From: Candidatus Epilinea brevis
Lineage (GTDB): Bacteria > Chloroflexota > Anaerolineae > Epilineales > Epilineaceae
DNA length: 64,000 nt
Assembly: GCA_016710785.1 (NCBI GenBank)
Contig: JADJUE010000004.1
Span: forward strand, 186,001-250,000
Direction: 5' to 3'
Shown: positions 43,073 to 51,173 of the stretch, piece by piece
Layout of the letters: each line of letters starts with the position of its first letter
Numbering within the stretch: the first letter of the stretch is position 1
Notes under the pieces: model-generated
Seen by the model: only the letters and a program-made list of their open reading frames with translations
Told to the model about the DNA's origin: nothing
Database searches by the model: none
Program-made: the position numbers and the translations under genes

Positions 43073-46000
43073 CTACGGCCGCACGATCCACGGCAGCCAC
43101 ACCCTTCCCTCCCGCCATGATCGTGAGATCGCGTCGCCCCCGACAGTGACCGCTAGCGCCCGGCCGTCCGCTGCCGCCGCCAGCGCTCCGACCGCCACGA
43201 GTGAAGTCGATGTGGCGTGCCCCGGGGATTGCAGGCGGACGCGCGCCAGCACCGTATCGGCCGCCAATGCCGCGCCGCCTGGCAAAAAACCGCCCAGGCG
43301 CAAGCGCCGGCCCTTGGCGTCAAGGACGGGGCCCAGCGCCCTGGCGGCCGCCATGGGTCGGACAGCGGCGCTGGCGATGAGCTTGCTGCCGCTCGTGGGC
43401 AGGTCGATGGTCAGCTCCCAGCTGTCCAGGCTGAGATCTTGACCCGTGCGCACAGTGATCGTCAGGGTCCCGTCATCCGCGCGCTCGGCGGTCACATCCA
43501 GCCTGGCTTCGCCTCCGGCGGCAGGGGCGGCCGGCACGGCCTCGCCACAGCTCAGGCCGCGATGCGCGTCGGCCACGGCGATGTCCAGGGCGTCCACAGT
43601 CCCGCTGCCGTCCAGGTCGCGCGCCGCATCCGGGCCCGCCCAGCCGGAGGCGACCAGGTCCGCGTCGAAGCCCGTGAGGCGGCAGTCACCGTCGATGTCG
43701 CCCGCCAGGGGTGGCAGGTCGGCCACCTTGTTCAGGGCGATGTCCACCCGCCGGCTGTCCGAGCGGGCCCAGAGCTGGGGCTGATACATCGCGTAGGCCT
43801 CAGCCGGCCGGACGCCGAAGCGCCCCGGCGTGACCGCGCGCACGGCGTACTCGAAGGTGTTCCGGCCGGCTGGCAGACGGCTGATGAAGAAGGTCGCCCC
43901 TTCGTCGCGCAGCTCGCGTCGCTCATAGCCCCACCAGCGCCACCAGGGCAGCTGGCCATTGGGCAGGCGCTTCGTCTCCGTGTCCAGGGCCGTGTTGACC
44001 GCCTCGAAGCCCGCCGGCAGCCAGTCCTGCAGCATGAGGAAGGACAGCTCCTGCGAGGATTGCAGGGTCAGGCGCACGTTGATCAGGTCGCCAGGCTGCC
44101 AGCGTTCAGGGCCCGGGCGACCGTCGATCGCCATATACTCGCGGCCCAGGCTGAGGCCGCTGCCGGCCGCCGCCACCGCCTTGAAGTCCGGGTGGAACAC
44201 ATAGAGCCGCCCACTGAGGCTGTAATAGAGACTGCCTCCCGCGCCCTTGCTCAGCACGAGCAGATGGCGGCCGGGCGTCAGGTCGGCGCCCGGCAGGCGG
44301 ACGACGATCGGCAGGGCGACCAGGCCCGGCTCGTGGCGCCCGGCGGCGATCTCCTTGCCGTCCAGGTTCAGCCGCCAATCGTAGGCCGCGGTCAGCTCGT
44401 TCGAAGCGACGATCCAATCCGTGAGGCCCAGCACCGCCCAGGCGGTGTCGTGGGTGGACTGCCCCCAGGCCAGACCCTGGCGCTGCGCCATCAGCCAGCG
44501 CACAGCCTCGGGGGCCAGCGGATCTTCGGGCCGCATGCGGGCCAGCACCAACAGGGCCATGGACGTGGTCTTGACAGACGACGCCATGCTGCGCCCACCG
44601 GCGGCGCCAGAGCCGGTAGCCGAAGCCCAATGGACGCCGCCGGCATCGCGAATCGCCCGGGACCGCAGCAGGTCCAAGCCCTGGTCGGCCAGATCCTGGC
44701 GGCCGGCGGAGCGCAAGGCCACGGCCAAGGCTCCCAGAGCGAAGGCATCCAGCCGCTCGCGCCGCTCGTTCAGGCTGAGGACGGCAGCGACATCCACTCG
44801 CCCGGCCTCGGCCATGACAAAGTGCGCATAGGCCTGCACCCCCAGGTCGGCCTCCGCCGCGATCAAGCGGCCCAGGGCCCTGAAGCCGCGGTCCAGCACC
44901 CCATCGTCCACAGCATATCCGGAGGCCTTGGCCAGGGTCAGGCCGTGAAGCACATAGGCGGTGATGTAGGTGTTGCCGCCGCCGTTCCACCAGCCCCAGC
45001 TGCCGTCGGCGGCCTGGTAGCCATAGAGCTTCTGCAGGCCCGCGGCCATCATCGGCGGCAGGGCAGCTTGCAGCTGAGGGGCGTCCAGGTCCATTTCCAG
45101 GATGAGGCGACCCACCACCCCGTTGGGCAGCATGCGGCTCATCGTCTGCTCCACGCAGCCGTAGGGGTAGCCGATGAGGCTGTCCAGACCGCCCAGGATG
45201 GCTGAGGCCAGCGAAGGCGAGAGGCTGACCTCCACCACGGATTGCAGCGGATGAACCCCCAAGGGCAGGTCCAGGGTCTCGGTCACCGGCGCCCGGGTTA
45301 CCACCCCGCTGCGACCGAAGGGCTCGGGAACGGTGAAGGGTTCGACGCGCAGCGGCTGCTCGACGGCGTCATCGCCCATCGGCGTGCGCAGAGTCGCCGT
45401 CAGGCGGTGCAGGCCCACATCCGAAGCCACCGCACTCCAGCGGGCCACTGTCATCGCGCCGGGTTCCAACTGCAGACGACGTTCGCCCGGGTCGAGCTGG
45501 ACCAGCCCGGGGCTGTCCAGACGGCAGAAGCCCTCAAGGGGGTCCACGCTGGCATCGTTGCGGCCCAGCAGATCCACGGCCAGGCGGTCGCCCTGTACCA
45601 GGAAGCGCGGCAAGGCGGCCTCGACGCTGACCGGCTTGCTGACCACCACCTCGGCCGTCCCTTGACCCGCCCGGCCCTCGAGATCCACCGCGCGGGCCAA
45701 GGCCTGCCAGGTGGTCAGGGAATCCGGCAGCGTCACGGTGACCTCCGCCTCGCCCTGGACGTCGGTGACGATGGCGGCGTTCCAGTAGGCGGTGTCGGGC
45801 AGGTCGCGGCGCGGCTGGGCGCCCTGCTCTTCGGCGGGCGCATCCGGGCCGCCACTGCTGTTGAGGGTGGGCGACGGGGCGGCAGTGGGAGCGGAGGCAG
45901 CGGTCGCTGTACTGCTGCCGGGCGCCGAGGTCGGGCGCGGCAAATAGCGCTGCGAAGGATCATATTCGTTGCTCCACCACCAGGATGATGGCGACCAGCT

Positions 46001-48628
46001 GTCGTGGCCGCTCACCTGGCCGCGGCGGAAGCCCCACAACCCCTCGAAGATGTCGCCCGCGCCGTCGCGGGCCAGGGCTAGCAGGGCCTGGTCCACCAGG
46101 GCGACGCTGAGCTGGGCGCGTACCGGCCGGCCGGCGGCATCGCGCACGGTCAGGCGCAGCTTGAGCGCCTCGCCCGGCCGCGCCTGGCGGCGGTCCGGCA
46201 ACACCATCACCTGCAGGCGGCGGTCCTCCGCGGGCACCCGCAATTCCAGCTGGGCGCTGAGAAGCCGCCCGTCGGCGGCATTGTCGTAGCCGCCCATGCT
46301 GTCGTGTCGCACCGGTTCCCAGAGCGTGACCCTGGCCGTGACCCCGGGGGCCATGGCCGCCGTGATCGGCAGCTCCACCGTGGTGGCGCCGGCCACTGCC
46401 ACCACGCGCTCGGCCAGCACCTCAGGGCCTTCCAGGGTAATGAGTGCTGTCGTCGTGATGGGGCTCTTGACCAACAGGCGCGCGGTGTCGCCGGGCTTGT
46501 AACTCTGGCTGTCGGCCTCGATGGCCAGGCCGCCAGACCAGCGCAAGGGCCGGGTGAGGCTGTAGACCCACACGTAGGTGTCGGCCCGCGCCACGCGGCC
46601 CTGGTCGTCGAGGGCCGTCGTGCTGAGGGTGTACCAGCCCAGGTCCAGACCGCTGAGGCGGGCCTCGGCCAGCCCGTCCGCATCCGTGACCGCGGCCGCA
46701 CGCGCGACAATCCCGCCGCTGCCGTGCATGTCGGAACGGGAGGCCGTCACCTCGACCGCCCGTCCGGCCACCGGGTGGCCATCATGGTCGCGCACCACAG
46801 CGGACACCGCCACCGGCTTGCCTACGGGCTGGCTGTAGCCGTTCACCGCCGCGCTCAGGCTGATGGCGGCAGGATGGACGGGTCGGTCCACGGTGGCGTA
46901 CACCGGCCGCCGGCTGGCATCCGTCACCTCGACCTCGATGGTATAGCGACTGGTAGATGGACGGCCGCCGGAGGGAGGCCGCAGGGTCAGGGCCGCCTCG
47001 GTCTGGAACTGACCTGCGGCATCCAGCAGTCCCTTGACTTCGGCCAGCGGGCTGCTACGGGTCGTCCAGCCGTTGTCGAACACGCGGACGACAACTTCGC
47101 CACCAACCACCGGCTGACCGAAGTAGTAATCCGCCCGCACCGTGATCTGGGCCTTCTGACCCTCGATGTAGTAGGGACGGTCGGTCGCCACGTCGATCTT
47201 GAAGTCGGGCTTCAGGTAATCCTGCACGATGAAGCTGCCGCTGAGCAGCTGCCCGCGCGCCTGGGCTTGCAGCCGCCAGACGCCCAAGCCGGCGCCCTCC
47301 GAGAGCAGCAGGTCGCCGGCGATGCTGCCGAACGCGTCGGGCTGCCGAGCCAGTTCCTGTACGACGTTACCGACGGCATCGCGCAGGGTGAGGGTCACGG
47401 TCTCGTTCGCGCCAAGGGGCTGCAATCCAAGCTCCTGCACCTGCTGCAGCACCGCCTTCCAATGCACGGTGTGGCCGGGCCGGTAGATGGGGCGATCGGT
47501 GTGCAGGTGGGCCACGACATCGCGCGCTGGCGCCAATGGCTGCCGCTGCCCGGTGGCGTAGCCGCGGCTGGGCCACCAGCCATCCAGGCCCACGACGGCG
47601 GGCTGACCTTGGACCATGGCTACCAGGAGGACGGCGTCGCCGCGATCCGGCAGGCGCGCCAGGCCCTGCGCGTCGGCGCTGAAGACCTGCGTTCGCCGGC
47701 CATCGGCATCATAGGCGCTGAAGCGAGCATCCGGCGCCAGACTGCCTTCGGGCTGGCGCGTAGCCCACACGAGCAGGCCGCGGCGCCCGGTCTTGGCCGC
47801 CAGGGCGTGGTCGGAGTAGACGAACAGCTCGCGGACGGTCGGCAGCACTGGATGGGCCACCTCTACCAGGTAGAGGCCGGCCTTCAGGCCGTCGGGCAGG
47901 TCGAGCCGGTCGGCCTTGTTGCTGGCGTCCACCTCCTGGGTCCACGCGTGATCGGGCCGCAGCTCGCCGGGTTCGAGCGCCTGCGGTTCGGGAGCGGAGC
48001 CCCGGGCCAAGGCGGCGTAGCGCTCGGCGAATTGAGCGCCGTTGATGGCGAAGAGCCGCACGTCGAAGCGCGCGCGCGGGTAGCCGGGATCGAAGGGAAT
48101 GCCCTGGCCGCCGGACAGGGTCAGCTGCTGCAGCGGCAAGCCGCTGCCAAAGCGGGGCTGCGCGTCGGGCTGCCGAGCGGTGAAGTGCCAGCGGTAGGTG
48201 TTGTCGAGGACCGGTCGGCCTTCTGCGTCGCGCAAGCGCCCGGCCGCCAGGGTGACAGCGTAGGTCTGTTGCCCGCGGTAGATGTCGTGAGGCACGAACT
48301 CCATGTGCCGCCGGTCGCCGAGCGGCCATTCCATATGCCCGCGCACGGTGGGCGTGATGGCCAGAGATGCCTCGGCCGAAGCCTGGTCCATGTCCCGCGC
48401 AAAGTCGACGATGACCCGGTGCCCGTTCCACACGTTCACTGCGTTGTCAGCGGGTGTCACCTGGCGGATGGGGCTGGTCTGGGCGCGGGTGGACCGGACG
48501 GCGGCGGCGCCCGCGAAGCAGGTCAACACGGCCAACAGGGCGATGAGCGATCTGGCGCGAGGCATGGCGACGTTGGCGCGAGTCACGGCGGACAAGGCGC
48601 GGAGTACAGCGGTCGAGGCGCGAACCAT
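43073..48628 (-). CDS. Bacterial alpha-2-macroglobulin with dockerin and cohesin-like C-terminus
   Basis: 1851 residues. The start is MVRASTAVLRALSAV, with GGGAGG 6-8 bp upstream, and a signal peptide follows. An SbsA-type Ig domain (TPADNAVNVWNGHRVIVDFARDM) precedes the macroglobulin domains, including PIYRPGHTVHWKAVLQ and DYLKPDFKIDV. The bait-region-like Ser/Thr/Pro segment lies before the thioester domain. The thioester site GCVEQ is intact in YPYGCVEQTMSRMLPN. After the receptor-like domain come a two-loop dockerin type I repeat (DIDGDCRLTGFDADL, DLDGSGTVDALDIAV) and a cohesin-like domain, ending EGRVWLPWIVRP. A2Ms trap proteases; the added modules suggest assembly into an extracellular complex. 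No pbpC neighbour is present, unlike many bacterial A2Ms. Confidence 0.85.
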   Translation of the reverse strand: MVRASTAVLRALSAVTRANVAMPRARSLIALLAVLTCFAGAAAVRSTRAQTSPIRQVTPADNAVNVWNGHRVIVDFARDMDQASAEASLAITPTVRGHMEWPLGDRRHMEFVPHDIYRGQQTYAVTLAAGRLRDAEGRPVLDNTYRWHFTARQPDAQPRFGSGLPLQQLTLSGGQGIPFDPGYPRARFDVRLFAINGAQFAERYAALARGSAPEPQALEPGELRPDHAWTQEVDASNKADRLDLPDGLKAGLYLVEVAHPVLPTVRELFVYSDHALAAKTGRRGLLVWATRQPEGSLAPDARFSAYDADGRRTQVFSADAQGLARLPDRGDAVLLVAMVQGQPAVVGLDGWWPSRGYATGQRQPLAPARDVVAHLHTDRPIYRPGHTVHWKAVLQQVQELGLQPLGANETVTLTLRDAVGNVVQELARQPDAFGSIAGDLLLSEGAGLGVWRLQAQARGQLLSGSFIVQDYLKPDFKIDVATDRPYYIEGQKAQITVRADYYFGQPVVGGEVVVRVFDNGWTTRSSPLAEVKGLLDAAGQFQTEAALTLRPPSGGRPSTSRYTIEVEVTDASRRPVYATVDRPVHPAAISLSAAVNGYSQPVGKPVAVSAVVRDHDGHPVAGRAVEVTASRSDMHGSGGIVARAAAVTDADGLAEARLSGLDLGWYTLSTTALDDQGRVARADTYVWVYSLTRPLRWSGGLAIEADSQSYKPGDTARLLVKSPITTTALITLEGPEVLAERVVAVAGATTVELPITAAMAPGVTARVTLWEPVRHDSMGGYDNAADGRLLSAQLELRVPAEDRRLQVMVLPDRRQARPGEALKLRLTVRDAAGRPVRAQLSVALVDQALLALARDGAGDIFEGLWGFRRGQVSGHDSWSPSSWWWSNEYDPSQRYLPRPTSAPGSSTATAASAPTAAPSPTLNSSGGPDAPAEEQGAQPRRDLPDTAYWNAAIVTDVQGEAEVTVTLPDSLTTWQALARAVDLEGRAGQGTAEVVVSKPVSVEAALPRFLVQGDRLAVDLLGRNDASVDPLEGFCRLDSPGLVQLDPGERRLQLEPGAMTVARWSAVASDVGLHRLTATLRTPMGDDAVEQPLRVEPFTVPEPFGRSGVVTRAPVTETLDLPLGVHPLQSVVEVSLSPSLASAILGGLDSLIGYPYGCVEQTMSRMLPNGVVGRLILEMDLDAPQLQAALPPMMAAGLQKLYGYQAADGSWGWWNGGGNTYITAYVLHGLTLAKASGYAVDDGVLDRGFRALGRLIAAEADLGVQAYAHFVMAEAGRVDVAAVLSLNERRERLDAFALGALAVALRSAGRQDLADQGLDLLRSRAIRDAGGVHWASATGSGAAGGRSMASSVKTTSMALLVLARMRPEDPLAPEAVRWLMAQRQGLAWGQSTHDTAWAVLGLTDWIVASNELTAAYDWRLNLDGKEIAAGRHEPGLVALPIVVRLPGADLTPGRHLLVLSKGAGGSLYYSLSGRLYVFHPDFKAVAAAGSGLSLGREYMAIDGRPGPERWQPGDLINVRLTLQSSQELSFLMLQDWLPAGFEAVNTALDTETKRLPNGQLPWWRWWGYERRELRDEGATFFISRLPAGRNTFEYAVRAVTPGRFGVRPAEAYAMYQPQLWARSDSRRVDIALNKVADLPPLAGDIDGDCRLTGFDADLVASGWAGPDAARDLDGSGTVDALDIAVADAHRGLSCGEAVPAAPAAGGEARLDVTAERADDGTLTITVRTGQDLSLDSWELTIDLPTSGSKLIASAAVRPMAAARALGPVLDAKGRRLRLGGFLPGGAALAADTVLARVRLQSPGHATSTSLVAVGALAAAADGRALAVTVGGDAISRSWREGRVWLPWIVRP

Positions 48629-48798
48629 GACGAACCTCCCACAAAGCGGCGCGACATCTAGGACATTGCGTCCTGCACATGAAGACACATGTGGGTTGCA
48701 TGCGGAGACACGGGGTTCGTCCGATGCCGGGCGATCGCGACATCACCGTCAGTGCCAAGCGCAGCAAGCGCATGGCAGACCGTTTCGAATCAAGCGAA

Positions 48799-51060
48799 CT
48801 ACGGCCGTCCGATCCATGGCAACCAGCCGCGCGACCGGACGACCATGGTCGCCGTGGCGGTGGGGCTGGGGGTCGACGTCGGGGTCATGGTCACGGTCGG
48901 CGCGACGGTGGGCGGCAGGGGCGTGGGCAGGGACTCCCAGCCGGCGGCGGGGCGCTGGTAACTGATGAGGCCGCCGGCGAAGGCGGCGATGAACAGCCGA
49001 TCGCCGTCGGGATTGATGGCGAGGTCGGAGATACGGAAGGGGGAGTCCAGGATGGCCAGCGGGTGCAGCGTGCCCGATCGCGACACGAAGACGCGCACAC
49101 GGCCCGGCGATTGGCCGAGCAACAGGTGCGCTCCAGACCGATCGGTCAACAGCTGGATCGACGGCACGTAGGAACCGACGAGAGACTCCTCCCAGGCCGT
49201 GTTGGCCCGCAGCCCGCTGGGATCCGTGAGATCGATGCGCTGGATCGTGAGCGCCGCTGAGCCCGCATTCGCGCCGGAGTTCGCAAGTGCCAGCCACAAT
49301 GCGTCGCCGCTGAACTGGAGATCGACCTGAACGGACTCGCTCGCGGGGATCGGCAGTACAAGGTCGCGTACCGCACGGGTACGAAGTTCGATGACGGACA
49401 GCATGATCTCCGTGATCTCATCGGCCGAGATGTCAACGCTCACCATGGCGGCCTGGCCTGCGCCGAGAGCCATTGCCTCCAGCCAATTCGAGGCCGGCCA
49501 GTAAGCAATTCGCCGCGGCGCTGCTCCGGGCAGCCATTCCCAATGGCTCATGCGCCCGCCGGAAGCAGACGTCTCGGCAAGCAAGAGGTTGGTACCGTCG
49601 AGGCTGACAGGCGACGAAGGACCGGAGAGCAGTCGCAGATCGGGGTAGTTGGCCTCGAAGACCAACGGGGCCTGGACTGGATCGCGCAGATCGCGCGCTT
49701 GAAGTCCAGGGCTGATCATGTCGCCATCGCCGTGCTTTTCCATCGCCAGTCGATCGCCGTCCGCGTCCAGTTGGCCCATGTGGAATCCGCCGGCGAGCAC
49801 GGGTCCCGCAGCGGGGCGCTGTGGATCAGTGACATCGATGGGCATCAGACCGTCGCTTGCGGTGGCCAGGAGTCGTTGGCGATCGGCGTCCCAGGTCAGC
49901 TCGTCCACCTCGCCGACAAGCCTCAGCGTACCTGTGTGTCGCAGGTCAGGGATGTCCCCGCTGGTGCCAACACTGAGCCCGCGCAGCCGTCCTGCGCCGT
50001 CGGTGATCCAAAGCGTGGTGTCAACCAGGGCGATGGCCGGGCTGTAGAGACCCGGATCATCATACGCGCCGGCTCCCTTGGCAACCAATGGGAACTCAGG
50101 GCCTTGGCGGAGGTCGAATACCTCGACAGCCAGGTTATCGGCAAAGCCCGTGGTGCAAGAGGCGAAGGCGCGCCCTTCCCGGATGGTAAAGCCCACCGGA
50201 CTGTAACAGCCGCCCAGCTCCCCTGAAATGACCAGTGTCAGTGCCAGCGTCTGAGCGTCCTCCAGCCAAGCAAGCAGCCTGTTGTCATGGTTCCTCACCC
50301 ACAGTAGGTCGCCATCCCAGGTCAAGTCACCGTCATCTGTCACGTGCTCGTTCGGCACCCTGACAGTCTGCACCCGCAGGGCTACGGCACCAAAGCTCAG
50401 GTCGAATACCTGGATCTGGTTTTGCAGCAGGTTGCGCCCACCGACCGGCTCTTCATGCGATCCCACCCGGGCCAGCACATACAGTCGCTCGCCACGCGCC
50501 GCCAAGGCCACCACCGCCCCGCCGGTCTGGCTGCGGATGTCCACGGAATTGACGATCAGCGGCGATGCAGGGTCGCCGACGTCCACCCCCAGCACAGTCC
50601 CGGCAACCGATCCGTGGAGCCAGATCCGCCTGCCGGCCAGGGCCATGGACTGGCGGCCGTAATCGTTCCCACCGACATGGACTTGACCCAACACCTTCGG
50701 CTGACCGACCGCTGTCAGGTCCAGGCCGACCACCTGATCCTTGGTCATCACCCAGGCCATGTTGCGCGATTCGTCGAGCACCAGCGCATTTAGGACGCCG
50801 GGCAGCACATCCGACTGCCCCAGCACCTTCGGGTCGGCCGGATCGCTCACATCCACCGCCAGCAGCCGCGGCCCGGAGCAGAGCCAGACGATGTCGCCCG
50901 ATGTCGCCGCGCAGTTCATCGCGCCGCCGGATTGGCTGAACAGATCGGTCGACGGGACCGGCTGGGCGAGGACGATCGGCGAAGCTGTCCTTGTCGCGGC
51001 CGGAATCACGACGAACAGCAGGAGTAAAGCGGCGGCGGCATAGACGATCGGGCGCGACAT
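48799..51060 (-). CDS. Secreted LVIVD-repeat protein with C-terminal LP motif
   Basis: 753 residues. The start is MSRPIVYAAAALLLLFVVIP (signal peptide), with CAGGAGG in front. It contains about eight propeller-like repeats such as LLAVDVSDPADPKVLGQSDV, VVGLDLTAVGQPKVLGQVHV and GLMPIDVTDPQRPAAGP. It ends with a Pro/Thr linker (TPLPPTVAPTVTMTPTSTPS) and SRGWLPWIGRP. It is a paralogue of 34855-37044, which lacks this tail. No enzyme motif is seen; a structural or binding surface role is likely. It lies between A2M and the CAP gene on the same strand, with 170- and 113-bp gaps, so separate promoters are possible. Confidence 0.8.
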   Translation of the reverse strand: MSRPIVYAAAALLLLFVVIPAATRTASPIVLAQPVPSTDLFSQSGGAMNCAATSGDIVWLCSGPRLLAVDVSDPADPKVLGQSDVLPGVLNALVLDESRNMAWVMTKDQVVGLDLTAVGQPKVLGQVHVGGNDYGRQSMALAGRRIWLHGSVAGTVLGVDVGDPASPLIVNSVDIRSQTGGAVVALAARGERLYVLARVGSHEEPVGGRNLLQNQIQVFDLSFGAVALRVQTVRVPNEHVTDDGDLTWDGDLLWVRNHDNRLLAWLEDAQTLALTLVISGELGGCYSPVGFTIREGRAFASCTTGFADNLAVEVFDLRQGPEFPLVAKGAGAYDDPGLYSPAIALVDTTLWITDGAGRLRGLSVGTSGDIPDLRHTGTLRLVGEVDELTWDADRQRLLATASDGLMPIDVTDPQRPAAGPVLAGGFHMGQLDADGDRLAMEKHGDGDMISPGLQARDLRDPVQAPLVFEANYPDLRLLSGPSSPVSLDGTNLLLAETSASGGRMSHWEWLPGAAPRRIAYWPASNWLEAMALGAGQAAMVSVDISADEITEIMLSVIELRTRAVRDLVLPIPASESVQVDLQFSGDALWLALANSGANAGSAALTIQRIDLTDPSGLRANTAWEESLVGSYVPSIQLLTDRSGAHLLLGQSPGRVRVFVSRSGTLHPLAILDSPFRISDLAINPDGDRLFIAAFAGGLISYQRPAAGWESLPTPLPPTVAPTVTMTPTSTPSPTATATMVVRSRGWLPWIGRP

Positions 51061-51173
51061 CCTGGCCTCCTGAACACATAGGGGCTAACGGTGCACCGCG
51101 CATGATAGGCCTGCCGCCGCGGGCGGGCCAGAGCGGCTCGATGGCCGCTCCGGCCCGCGATCGCAGCTACGCG

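Noticed and set aside
46304..48661. 785-codon plus-strand ORF (and 43217-45205)
   Set aside because: Antisense to alpha-2-macroglobulin; low-complexity composition and no domains.
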